Shown: positions 1-7,347, counted from the first letter of the stretch. The stretch is DNA of 9,442 nt from an uncultured Ruminococcus sp. (GCA_905199285.1 CAJKFZ010000098.1:1-9442), one strand, 5' to 3'. Notes: a model not told the origin generated them from the sequence alone. Program-made: numbers and translations.

Positions 1-15
1 ATGTTAAAAAAGCGA

Positions 16-44
16 TTGAAAATTAATCTTTAAAATGTTATAAT
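16..44 (+). promoter_or_regulatory. Sigma-A type promoter driving the pilC operon
   Basis: A -35 box TTGAAA at 16-21 and a perfect -10 box TATAAT at 39-44 are separated by exactly 17 bp. A TG dinucleotide at 36-37 sits one base before the -10, giving an extended -10 element. Transcription would begin near 50-52, leaving an untranslated leader of about 50 nt before the pilC start. That leader is too short for a c-di-GMP riboswitch, a control element known upstream of some clostridial pilus genes, and I see no such fold. The promoter suggests that pilC and downstream genes can be transcribed independently of whatever lies to the left. Confidence 0.7.
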
Positions 45-102
45 TGTTATATTAAGGCAGTGTGAACGTTAAGCACATTCAATAATCTATGGGGGTGGTT
101 TT

Positions 103-1302
103 ATGAAGAGTTTTTCTTATGTTGCTCAGGACGCTAAGAACAATCAGGTCAAGGGCGTGATCAATGCAGAAAACGAACAGGAATTCTTAAAGAAAATTAA
201 GGAAAAGGGTTTGTATGTAAAGGATTACAAGGAAAGCGATTCAACCGAGTCAAAATCTATGTACAAGTTTAACACCAAGGAACTGGCATTCTGCTGCAGA
301 CAGCTCAGCGCCATGCTTACTTCCGGTCTTACGCTTGTAAAATCAATCGATATTCTCTGTAAGGAACAGGAGAATGAAAAGGCAAAGGCTATCTGGCAGG
401 ATATTTATGAAAACGTTCAGAAGGGTGAATCTTTCTCGTCTGCATTGGAAATGCACGAAGGATCGTTTCCGGATTTCCTTATTTCAATGGTCGCTGCCGG
501 TGAAACCAGTGGTTCACTTGATATTATCATGCAGCGAATGTCCGACCACTATGCAAAGGAAAATAAACTGAAAAATACCGTTAAGGGCGCTATGATCTAC
601 CCGATCATCCTTCTCGTTCTCTGCGTTGTTATCGTAATTTTCCTTTTCACATTTATCATGCCTACATTTATTGATATGTATGACGATCCGTCAACCATGC
701 CGGCGCTTACAAAGGTTATGGCGGCAATAAGCGACTTCCTGAAAACTAAGTGGTATATACTTATTATAATTGTGGCTGCGGCATTCTTCGGTCTGAGATA
801 TGCTCTTAAAGTTCCGAGCTTCAGACTTAAAGTTGACAGGCTTATTGTTAAAGGTCCCGGCTTTGGTCCGCTTATCACCAAGATCTATACAGGACGTTTC
901 TCAAGAACTCTCTCATCACTGTACTCAAGCGGTATTCCTATGGTTGAATGCCTTGAAAGAGCGTCCGCTATTCTCGGCAACTCTTATATCGACGAAAAGT
1001 TCGTTGATGTTGTTGATGAAGTTAAACAGGGTGAATCTCTTTCTTCTGCAATTACAAGAACAGAGATATTTGAGCCTATGTTCTGCTCGGTTCTTTACGT
1101 TGGTGAGGAATCAGGCGCACTTGATTCCATTCTGGAAAAAACTTCCGAATATTATGAAGATGAATCGGATTCTGCGGTTCAGCGTCTTGTAAGCATGGTT
1201 GAACCTTTGCTCCTCATCTTCATGGGAATAATCATTGGTCTTGTTGTTGTCGGAATTTACCCCGCACTCTACGGCTCATTCGAGAGCATCGAGAACGAAT
1301 AA
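103..1302 (+). CDS. pilC: Type IV pilus inner-membrane platform protein PilC (GspF family)
   Basis: This is the polytopic platform protein of T4P and type II secretion machines. In this family it sits in the cytoplasmic membrane, contacts the assembly ATPase and helps move pilin subunits into the fibre. The 399-aa length is normal for the family. Two tandem T2SSF domains are visible, at about residues 60-190 and 262-390. Each carries the family motif GExSGxL, as GETSGSL at 133-139 and GEESGAL at 334-340. Hydrophobic segments lie at about 163-188, 217-235 and 368-390. Near the N-terminus a short soluble segment (YVAQDAKNN...GVI) matches the start of other PilC proteins. The ATG at 103 follows GGGGGTGG at 91-98, a usable ribosome binding site. 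The gene is first after a strong promoter and is followed 21 bp later by the PilM-PilN fusion. Its usual partner ATPases PilB and PilT are not in the window. The family call is secure; a T2SS GspF is excluded mainly by the neighbours. Confidence 0.95.
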   Translation: MKSFSYVAQDAKNNQVKGVINAENEQEFLKKIKEKGLYVKDYKESDSTESKSMYKFNTKELAFCCRQLSAMLTSGLTLVKSIDILCKEQENEKAKAIWQDIYENVQKGESFSSALEMHEGSFPDFLISMVAAGETSGSLDIIMQRMSDHYAKENKLKNTVKGAMIYPIILLVLCVVIVIFLFTFIMPTFIDMYDDPSTMPALTKVMAAISDFLKTKWYILIIIVAAAFFGLRYALKVPSFRLKVDRLIVKGPGFGPLITKIYTGRFSRTLSSLYSSGIPMVECLERASAILGNSYIDEKFVDVVDEVKQGESLSSAITRTEIFEPMFCSVLYVGEESGALDSILEKTSEYYEDESDSAVQRLVSMVEPLLLIFMGIIIGLVVVGIYPALYGSFESIENE

Positions 1303-1323
1303 AACGGAAAGGTGGAAAGATAA

Positions 1324-2967
1324 ATGCTTTCATTTGATATTACCGATAGAAATATACGAGTTGTTAAGGGAACGGAAAGCAACGGAAAAATCAAAATCAG
1401 CTCCGCTGCTACTCTTAACATTGAAGAGGAACTTATCGTAAACGGTCATGTTAAGGATGTTCCTAATGTTGCAACGCTTATAAACGGCGTTCTTAAAAAG
1501 AATAAAATGCCCGATAAAGAGGCGATCGTTTCAATTTCCTCTAACCTTACTATCTTTAAGGAAATGAATGTTGCCAAGGTTAAAACTCAGGAGCTTCAGA
1601 AGGTTGTTAAGCAGCAGATGCAGGCTGAGCTGAACCTTGATGATTCATATGGCGTATCATATATTATCGTGGGCGAAACAGAGGGCGGAGAAGGCAGTGA
1701 GCCTGCTTACAGAATTCTCGCTACCGCTTGTCCCTATGAGATCGTAAACAGCTACAGAGAAGTTTTTAAGCTTCTTGGAATTTCTCTTAAATCAGTTATG
1801 ATCGGATGCAACTGTATTACAAAGGTTCTTCTTGCCGATACGAAAATTCGTTCTAAGATGCCTCTGCTTGCCGTTCAGATCGATAACAACTTCATTTCTC
1901 TTAATCTTTATGAGCAGGGTTCGCTTTCATTCTCACGTTTCGCTTCGATCGACGCTGCCGACTACGGCAACTCTCAGGATTACGTTTTCGAGGCTGTCAA
2001 CGAGAATATCTTCCGTATGCTTCAGTTCCACAGAAGCCGTAATACGGGCGAATTCATCGAAAACGTTATCTTCTACGGTGATACTCACGAATATGTAAGA
2101 CTTACCGACGAGCTTGAAAAACTCGACCTTAAAACAAGCCTTATCAATGTTCCTCCGCAGATACACGGACACGAAAATCTTGAATTCTCTCTTTATGCTA
2201 ACGCTATCGGCGCTATGTTCAAGAGAAATAAGGAAACCGAGAAGATCAATCTTCTTGAAACTGATCTCGGAACGGCTGTTAAAAATAAAATCAAGGGCGA
2301 CAGCTCCGGAAACCTTGTTCTTATAGGAGCGCTTGCAGCTTCTCTTATAATAGTAGGCGCAGTTTTCGGCGTGAGCGCTATAAAGAATAAGGGCATTGAA
2401 AATGAAATTCAGGAAGTTCAGGATTATATCGACAGTCCATCAACCGCAAAAGAGCTTAAGAAAGTTGATGACCTTGAATTGCAGAAAACTCAGGTCGATG
2501 ATTATTACCTAAAAATGAACAATGTAAGTGCCGCTTATTATTCGCAGCCTGTTATCAGAAGCGATGTTTATAAGTCCATTATGGATACTGCTGTGAAGCT
2601 TAACTCCAAAGAGAAATACCATTTTGCAAACGGTGTCGTTACCTATAACGAGTATGCTGCCGGCACTATGGTTATTGATTTTGAGGGAGATATTACTAAT
2701 GATAAGGTCTACGCTCAGGAATATCCGGCTGAATTAGTTCAGGAGCTTCTGAAGATCGACGACAAGTACAACAATAAAAAAATGTTCAGAGCCGCCGGCT
2801 ATTCAGGTTATCAGCTTGAGGACGGCGCTAAGGATGAGGAACATCCGGAGAAAGAAGTTGCCGATAAGGTGAAATTCAGCGTTTCACTTGAACTTAACAG
2901 TTATAAGAGCGCCGCAGACGGTTTGGAGACGGAAACTGACGAATCGTCTGACGAACAGGCAGATTAA
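1324..2967 (+). CDS. pilM: PilM-PilN fusion protein of the type IV pilus assembly platform
   Basis: A 547-aa protein joining two platform components that are separate in most Gram-negative T4P systems. Residues 1 to about 300 resemble PilM, the cytoplasmic actin-like (SHS2/FtsA-like) protein: it starts FDITDRNIRVVKG and has a second strand set near 181-208. Residues 308 onward look like PilN. INLL at 308-311 matches the INLLP peptide with which PilN docks into PilM. One membrane helix lies at about 330-352, then a charged probable coiled coil (355-400), a small alpha/beta domain ending in the strand at 517-527, and an acidic tail. There is no internal stop, frameshift or plausible internal ribosome site at the joint. 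To my knowledge Clostridioides difficile has a comparable pilMN gene. The usual Gly residues of both nucleotide loops look replaced (Thr7, Asp187), so ATP binding is uncertain. The ATG is set by AAAGGTGG at 1308-1315; pilO follows 16 bp after the stop. Confidence 0.88.
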   Translation: MLSFDITDRNIRVVKGTESNGKIKISSAATLNIEEELIVNGHVKDVPNVATLINGVLKKNKMPDKEAIVSISSNLTIFKEMNVAKVKTQELQKVVKQQMQAELNLDDSYGVSYIIVGETEGGEGSEPAYRILATACPYEIVNSYREVFKLLGISLKSVMIGCNCITKVLLADTKIRSKMPLLAVQIDNNFISLNLYEQGSLSFSRFASIDAADYGNSQDYVFEAVNENIFRMLQFHRSRNTGEFIENVIFYGDTHEYVRLTDELEKLDLKTSLINVPPQIHGHENLEFSLYANAIGAMFKRNKETEKINLLETDLGTAVKNKIKGDSSGNLVLIGALAASLIIVGAVFGVSAIKNKGIENEIQEVQDYIDSPSTAKELKKVDDLELQKTQVDDYYLKMNNVSAAYYSQPVIRSDVYKSIMDTAVKLNSKEKYHFANGVVTYNEYAAGTMVIDFEGDITNDKVYAQEYPAELVQELLKIDDKYNNKKMFRAAGYSGYQLEDGAKDEEHPEKEVADKVKFSVSLELNSYKSAADGLETETDESSDEQAD

Positions 2968-2973
2968 GGGAGG
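2966..2973 (+). promoter_or_regulatory. Ribosome binding site of pilO, overlapping the pilM-N stop codon
   Basis: AAGGGAGG begins inside the TAA stop of the preceding gene (2965-2967) and sits 10 nt before the ATG at 2984. Two nearer ATGs, at 2974 and 2977, share one frame that hits TAA at 2980-2982, so they cannot be the start. This fixes 2984 as the pilO start and suggests translational coupling. Confidence 0.6.
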
Positions 2974-2983
2974 ATGATGTAAA

Positions 2984-3781
2984 ATGAAATTAAATTACAG
3001 AGATAAAGTTATACTTGCTATTGTTCTTGCAGTTGCAATCATTCTCGCCGGCTTCTTCGCTCTCATCAAGCCAAAGAGACAGGCGATAAAGGATAATCAG
3101 GTAAGACTGGAAGAGGTTCAGGCTCAGGAAACAGAGATCAGAAATAAGATCGCAAGAATCAAGACTCTTCAGACCAAAATAGATGAAACATTCAGTAAGG
3201 CAGATACGCTTACAAAAATATTCGTTCCTAAGAAAAAAATCGACCAGACAACTCTTCTCGATCAGTTCATGCAGATATATGCTGAGAAATGTGAAGTAAA
3301 GGTAAGGGAACTTCGTGTAGACGATACAGCAGCCGCTGCTCTTACATATTATTATAAGCCGTATACAGAGGTTGCAACAGCTCTGCGTGAAAGTGCGGAC
3401 ATAAATGGCAATCTTCTTGAAAATGTCGAGAAGGAAAGCGAAGAATCTACTCTTATTTCCGGTAGAAACGTTGAAACTATCATGTCAACAAGATATGGTC
3501 TTTCGATTCGTGGAGAATATCAGAATGTAATGAAGTATATTGATATGATCGCCAAAGAAGAAGATGCAATTCTTATAACAGCGTTCGGAATGGAAATATT
3601 TGAAGAAGACGAAGACGCAAATAAGAACCCTGCTCCTGCTGCTGGTGAGGAAGGTCAGAATAATAACCAGAGTGAAAAGGAAAAAGAGAAAAAGAATCTT
3701 GAAGATAATACAATAGTCGATGCATCAGTAGTTATTCAGCTCTATTCAGTATACAACATGGAAAAGCCTAACACAGATTGA
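2984..3781 (+). CDS. pilO: Type IV pilus inner-membrane alignment protein PilO
   Basis: A 265-aa single-pass membrane protein with PilO architecture. There is a short basic cytoplasmic N-terminus, one transmembrane helix at about residues 9-28, a long charged helix likely to form a coiled coil (30-72), and an extracytoplasmic alpha/beta domain from about 85 on. In known systems PilO pairs with PilN through coiled coils and links the cytoplasmic PilM to the rest of the machine. Its position directly after the PilM-PilN fusion supports the call, because sequence conservation in this family is weak. An acidic, Asn- and Lys-rich insertion at about 206-242 (EEDEDANK..., ...EKEKEKKNLEDN) separates the last strand (ASVVIQLYSV, 247-256) from the core and is probably a disordered loop. 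There is one cysteine, at 103. Spacing to the upstream gene is 16 bp. Downstream, a 130-bp gap with a hairpin follows before the first pilin gene. Confidence 0.85.
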   Translation: MKLNYRDKVILAIVLAVAIILAGFFALIKPKRQAIKDNQVRLEEVQAQETEIRNKIARIKTLQTKIDETFSKADTLTKIFVPKKKIDQTTLLDQFMQIYAEKCEVKVRELRVDDTAAAALTYYYKPYTEVATALRESADINGNLLENVEKESEESTLISGRNVETIMSTRYGLSIRGEYQNVMKYIDMIAKEEDAILITAFGMEIFEEDEDANKNPAPAAGEEGQNNNQSEKEKEKKNLEDNTIVDASVVIQLYSVYNMEKPNTD

Positions 3782-3814
3782 TTTCAAACATAATTGATAA
3801 GAACCTGTAAAAAT

Positions 3815-3873
3815 ACAAGAAAGCGTCCGTTTTCCGATATTTGATAAAATCGGAAAGCAGACGCAAGTCTTGT
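3815..3873 (+). promoter_or_regulatory. Large imperfect RNA hairpin between pilO and the giant pilin gene
   Basis: The inner arms at 3823-3838 and 3849-3864 pair over 16 positions with one C-A mismatch and one G-U wobble, around a 10-nt loop (3839-3848). After an asymmetric internal loop, six more pairs form between ACAAGA at 3815-3820 and TCTTGT at 3868-3873. No U-tract follows on the + strand, so it does not look like an intrinsic terminator in the direction of the operon. It lies in the only long gap of the operon, 34 bp after pilO and about 40 bp before the next start. Possible roles are an mRNA processing or stabilising element that sets different levels of platform and pilin mRNA, a partial attenuator, or a protein binding site. 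I see no convincing promoter in the rest of the gap. Confidence 0.6.
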
Positions 3874-3897
3874 TGATACGGATTCTCAGATTATCAG

Positions 3898-3905
3898 AAA
3901 GGCGG
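3898..3905 (+). promoter_or_regulatory. Ribosome binding site of the giant pilin gene
   Basis: AAAGGCGG lies 9 nt before the ATG at 3915 and 6 nt before an in-frame TTG at 3912. The ATG has the better spacing and codon, so I prefer it. The choice changes the leader peptide by one residue only. The site is weaker than the AAGGAGG sites of the two following pilin genes. Confidence 0.5.
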
Positions 3906-3914
3906 TAAAAGTTG

Positions 3915-6900
3915 ATGAAAACTGAGAAAAAGAGAACCCTTAAAGGCTCGATACTGTTTACAGTAGTCTCAGTGCTGGCGCTTATGGTTATTTTCATGAC
4001 AAGCGCACTTGCTCTTGCGTCATCTGCGAATAAGCGGGCTCATAAAACGTATTCCAATTCGCAGGCCACATATACGGCAAGAGCTGCTATTGACAGTATT
4101 CTTGCAGCAGTTGGCACTGATAATAATTTCGCAAGCGCTGTTGAGAGCCTTTCCGAAAACGGCAAGTTCGATGTTGTTGTAAATATCAACGATCCTTCCC
4201 TTGGAAGAATTGAAAAAGCATCGGTTGCTTATGCCGGAAAGAAAACAATATTCGATCCCGAATCTAAAACATGGGTTGAAAAGAATCTTATCGAGATCTC
4301 TGCCGAGGTAACTCACGGAGGAGAAACGATCACAATAGTTTCACACGTTATCCAAGATCCTACCGTTCAGACAGATGACGGTCCCGGATTCCTTACGATG
4401 GGCGGCGCAGGAACAGCAAACGGCAATAACGGAAGTATTTTCGGCGGCGCTTACTACGGTATGGGTCATGGTCATGACGGCGCTGCATGGAATAACGACG
4501 CTCTTAAATATATCGAGTGGAATCATATTGGAGACTATTTGATTACCCTTGAAGATAAATGGTATCTTACAAACGAAAACTTCCAGCTTAAAGATATCAA
4601 CAGAGCAGAAACTCCGTTTGTTGTAAACGGAAATTTTGATGTCAGAACTAACCTTAATCTTTTCTATACTCAGAAAGGAAAGGGCGCTCAGATCTGGGGA
4701 GATTTGTATTGCCAGAACGGTACGCCGAGCATTACTATTTCAGATCCCCTCAGAGCTCAGCTTACAGGCTCGAGCGGTGGAGTAAAGTTTAACGAGATTC
4801 CTTATCTTTATGTTGACGGTTGTTTTAAAATCGAAAATCAGAGCTTCAGCTTCGGCGACGGAAGCTTTCCGTTTAATTTCTTCTGCGGAAGCTTTGACTG
4901 GCAAAGTGGAAATCCAAGCCTGAACTGCGATGTATATTGTTATGATAAAAATAAAACATCCAAATATAATACAAACTCGTCCACGCTTTACAGCTGGTCT
5001 GATTCGGTTATTTCAGGCATAGACAGTTACGGCAGCGTCGGCGGAAATATTTATTCAAAGGGCAGCCTTGAAATAGGCGGAAATCCCTCTAAGGAAATAA
5101 AGGGAAGCGTAAGAGTTGAAGGAGACTTTACTGTAAATAGCGGTATAAATATTCAAAAAAATCTCGTTGTCGGCGGAAAGTTTACTGCTAATACAAACGC
5201 TATGAACGTTAACGGCGCTATTTATGCAGGTTCGTATGAGACAAACTCTTTTATCGAAATGAAAAGCGCTTCCATTAAGGCTGGATATGAGCAGAAGGAT
5301 CTGTATTATGTTCTTGCAAAAGATATAACATATTATACGGAATATCCTGTTCCGGACGACAAAACTCTGGATGAATGCACAGCTCATGCTGATTATGCAT
5401 GGTTATATCCGAGTTTCTTAGATGTCGATCCGGGAACGCCTGTGGACGGCACTAATGCGGTTGATTTTGCAGGCGCTCTCGTTGAACCTGAATATTATGA
5501 CGTTAGCGTTATATTCGATGCAGTTCCGGTTGAGAAGGTAAATCCTGAAGATCCCGATCCTGATCTTAATGTTGAAAGAATTTACAAGACCGGTGCTTTC
5601 GTTGTTGCAGGCACAAACAATGAAGTTCCGGAATCTGAGGCTATGGAAGCTGCCGGAGCTGTATACAAGAGCAGCAGCGGCGATATTCCGATAAAAACGA
5701 TTGAAGAATTCCAGTCGGATGTAGAGCGTCATATCTTCCCGGAATACGCTGAAAAGGCAACTATTCTCGGCGTTTCAGGTCCTGTAAAGGGTACGGAAGG
5801 ACATCTTATTCAATATGATGAGCTTCCGGAAGAGGCTAAATATACCACATACACACAGTATAGTCTTGTTGGTGATGTAACGAACAGCTGTACGCTTACC
5901 GGAAAGTTTGAAAAAACTGTCAATGTTAAAACAAGCGGAAGTGATATCTATATTCTGTTATCTGAGGTCGATTTCTCATGCGATGACGATCCGACTTTAT
6001 CTAAAATAGTTATTGATGATTCAGACGGAGGAAACGTTTACTTTGCTTGTGAAGGCAAGATCACCTGTAACTATAATAATCCCCAGGAGCTTGCGGATAC
6101 GCAGGTTATAAGAACTGTTCATGAAGTAATGACTAAATGGGGAATTGAAGATAATATTCAGCATCCAGCGGGACCTATAACAAATGTTCAGACACCTGCT
6201 GACGCAGTTAATAATAAGCTTGAGATCAACGGCGTTGACGCTAAAATAACAGGTCATTGGCAGAATAAGGATATTATCATTACTCCGCCTGCAAACGATT
6301 CTATATGGATTCAGCTTGAGAATTTCACAACAGACGGCGGTGTTAAAATCATTATTAATGATGTTGATGGAAGCGGAAATCAGATTGGCGGAACAGTAAA
6401 TTTCTATGTTACCGGTTCCAATAATGAAATGAGAGGCGGCGAGATAATTACGCAGTCGTTCCTTAATTTCTACAATTCCAGTAAGATTTGTCAGGTGGTA
6501 TCAGATACTAATGATTCTACTCTTATTGTTAAAAATCCTTCTGATTTAGATCCGAATACAGGAGAACTGAGACCGTATCCATATCTTCCGACTCCGAGAG
6601 TAAACGTTTATTCAGAAATGGGTGCTAAGTTTACGGGTACAAATGGTTTCTTTATTACCGGATTTATAAGAGCTCCATATCTTGACTTCGATGTTAAGGT
6701 ATTTAAGGAATCTTATGATAGTTGTCTTTCAAGACTTTATTATGACGGTATCCGTCTCGATACTGCAAAGAATCCTAAGAGACTTGGCATTATAGGATGT
6801 CTTAACGTTGCAAGCCATGAGGCCCAGAACGACTGGCTTCTTCTTTATGTAAAGGATGCTGACGGCAACAATCCTATACCTGATGCCAATAAAAAGCATA

Positions 6901-6932
6901 CTTACGCTTCCGTTGATTACATGGAATATTAA
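3915..6932 (+). CDS. Giant PilX/GspK-like minor prepilin with large beta-rich domain (probable pilus-tip subunit)
   Basis: A 1005-aa protein whose N-terminus is a class III prepilin signal. A basic 11-residue leader ends in KG, followed by the mature start SILFTVVSVLAL and a hydrophobic helix to about residue 38. Then comes an alpha-helical spine (SNSQATYTARAAIDSIL) typical of PilX/GspK proteins. Position +5 of the mature protein is Thr, not the usual Glu, as in GspK-type tip pilins. The rest is unlike ordinary pilins (often 150-300 aa). It has a small alpha/beta section to about 148, a Gly-rich linker (156-189, with GHGHDG), then short strands rich in G and N (about 236-443) that resemble a beta-helix or bactofilin ladder, and further beta-rich stretches to the end. 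Thirteen cysteines lie in the mature part. It heads the three-pilin group and follows the hairpin gap. Role (inference): tip subunit, perhaps an adhesin. The pilin N-terminus is clear; the function of the C-terminal part is unknown. Confidence 0.8.
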   Translation: MKTEKKRTLKGSILFTVVSVLALMVIFMTSALALASSANKRAHKTYSNSQATYTARAAIDSILAAVGTDNNFASAVESLSENGKFDVVVNINDPSLGRIEKASVAYAGKKTIFDPESKTWVEKNLIEISAEVTHGGETITIVSHVIQDPTVQTDDGPGFLTMGGAGTANGNNGSIFGGAYYGMGHGHDGAAWNNDALKYIEWNHIGDYLITLEDKWYLTNENFQLKDINRAETPFVVNGNFDVRTNLNLFYTQKGKGAQIWGDLYCQNGTPSITISDPLRAQLTGSSGGVKFNEIPYLYVDGCFKIENQSFSFGDGSFPFNFFCGSFDWQSGNPSLNCDVYCYDKNKTSKYNTNSSTLYSWSDSVISGIDSYGSVGGNIYSKGSLEIGGNPSKEIKGSVRVEGDFTVNSGINIQKNLVVGGKFTANTNAMNVNGAIYAGSYETNSFIEMKSASIKAGYEQKDLYYVLAKDITYYTEYPVPDDKTLDECTAHADYAWLYPSFLDVDPGTPVDGTNAVDFAGALVEPEYYDVSVIFDAVPVEKVNPEDPDPDLNVERIYKTGAFVVAGTNNEVPESEAMEAAGAVYKSSSGDIPIKTIEEFQSDVERHIFPEYAEKATILGVSGPVKGTEGHLIQYDELPEEAKYTTYTQYSLVGDVTNSCTLTGKFEKTVNVKTSGSDIYILLSEVDFSCDDDPTLSKIVIDDSDGGNVYFACEGKITCNYNNPQELADTQVIRTVHEVMTKWGIEDNIQHPAGPITNVQTPADAVNNKLEINGVDAKITGHWQNKDIIITPPANDSIWIQLENFTTDGGVKIIINDVDGSGNQIGGTVNFYVTGSNNEMRGGEIITQSFLNFYNSSKICQVVSDTNDSTLIVKNPSDLDPNTGELRPYPYLPTPRVNVYSEMGAKFTGTNGFFITGFIRAPYLDFDVKVFKESYDSCLSRLYYDGIRLDTAKNPKRLGIIGCLNVASHEAQNDWLLLYVKDADGNNPIPDANKKHTYASVDYMEY

Positions 6933-6937
6933 GGAGG
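6930..6937 (+). promoter_or_regulatory. Stop-overlapping ribosome binding site (TAAGGAGG) of the 129-aa pilin
   Basis: The stop TAA (6930-6932) of the giant pilin runs directly into a perfect AAGGAGG (6931-6937), 8 nt before the ATG at 6946. An ATG at 6939 opens only a six-codon frame and is not the start. The overlap suggests coupled translation of the pilin genes. Confidence 0.7.
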
Positions 6938-6945
6938 AATGACGC

Positions 6946-7335
6946 ATGAAAAAAAATAAGAAAAAATTACGCGGCATGACTCTGGTTGAAGTAGTTATTG
7001 CAATCGTTATTTTTGCTTCTCTTTCACTTGTTCTCGTTGTCGTGGGAAATTCCATTGAAGCACATCAGAGAGCAGCAAGAAAGCTTAACAATAAAGTTGC
7101 AGTTCAAGGCCCTGTTGCAGAGGCGCAGAATAAACAATCTGCGCTTCTCGTAAACGATGACTATGAAATAACTGTCGAAAAAAGCGGCGATTCCTCAGCG
7201 TCGGTTGTTGTTAAGGGAAAGCTTTACAGCGTAGAGCCGTTCTCTGTTGACGATGCCGGCAACCAGATTCCTGATCCTACAGCCGAAGGCGGAAATCTCA
7301 GATTTATTGAGATCGAAAAGCCTACTAATCCTTAA
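6946..7335 (+). CDS. Type IV minor prepilin, PilV/GspI-like
   Basis: A small prepilin of 129 aa (119 after processing). The leader is a strongly basic 10-residue peptide ending RG at 9-10. Cleavage there yields a mature start MTLVEVVIAIVIFAS, with the conserved Glu at mature position 5 that pairs with the N-terminal amine of the preceding subunit in a growing fibre. The membrane and spine helix runs from about 11 to 50. The MTLVEVVIAIVIFA block resembles PilV and GspI minor pilins more than major pilins. The C-terminal part is short, beta-strand rich (YEITVEKS, SASVVVKGKLYSV, LRFIEIEK) and has no cysteine. It lies between the giant GspK-like pilin (13 bp upstream) and the GspJ-like pilin (12 bp downstream), an arrangement matching a GspI-J-K type tip complex. 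A role as a small major pilin cannot be excluded from sequence alone, but the N-terminal block and position favour a minor one. Confidence 0.82.
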   Translation: MKKNKKKLRGMTLVEVVIAIVIFASLSLVLVVVGNSIEAHQRAARKLNNKVAVQGPVAEAQNKQSALLVNDDYEITVEKSGDSSASVVVKGKLYSVEPFSVDDAGNQIPDPTAEGGNLRFIEIEKPTNP

Positions 7336-7340
7336 GGAGG
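7333..7340 (+). promoter_or_regulatory. Stop-overlapping ribosome binding site (TAAGGAGG) of the 390-aa pilin
   Basis: The same arrangement as at the preceding junction: TAA (7333-7335) merges with AAGGAGG (7334-7340), 7 nt before the ATG at 7348. It fixes the start of the last pilin gene and implies matched expression of the two small-leader pilins. Confidence 0.7.
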
Positions 7341-7347
7341 AAGTTTT

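Noticed and set aside
1..33. A short frame from the first base (MLKKRLKINL) and, in another frame, a possible protein tail ending in TAA at 24-26.
   Set aside because: The first overlaps the -35 region and has no room for a ribosome site; the second is seven codons at the window edge and cannot be tied to any gene. It could be the end of an upstream gene, but nothing supports it.
45..102. Riboswitch (for example c-di-GMP type) in the pilC leader.
   Set aside because: The predicted leader is about 50 nt and shows only a 4-bp dyad (61-64 with 74-77), too little for an aptamer.
597..881. Open frames antisense to pilC and, elsewhere, antisense to pilM-N and the giant pilin (for example 5055-5387 and 5418-5732).
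   Set aside because: All overlap well-supported genes, have no recognisable domain and show no promoter or ribosome site of their own.
2200..2330. Separate translation start for the PilN half of the fusion, such as the Met at residue 298.
   Set aside because: No Shine-Dalgarno precedes any ATG near the joint and the frame is continuous, so one fused product is expected.
3823..3864. Intrinsic terminator after pilO.
   Set aside because: The stem is strong but the + strand continues AAGTCTTG with no U-run, so I treat it as a regulatory or processing hairpin.
3782..3911. Promoter candidates in the gap before the giant pilin (TTGATA at 3794 and 3841, TTGTTG at 3870).
   Set aside because: None has an acceptable -10 box at 16-18 bp, so I do not annotate a second promoter.
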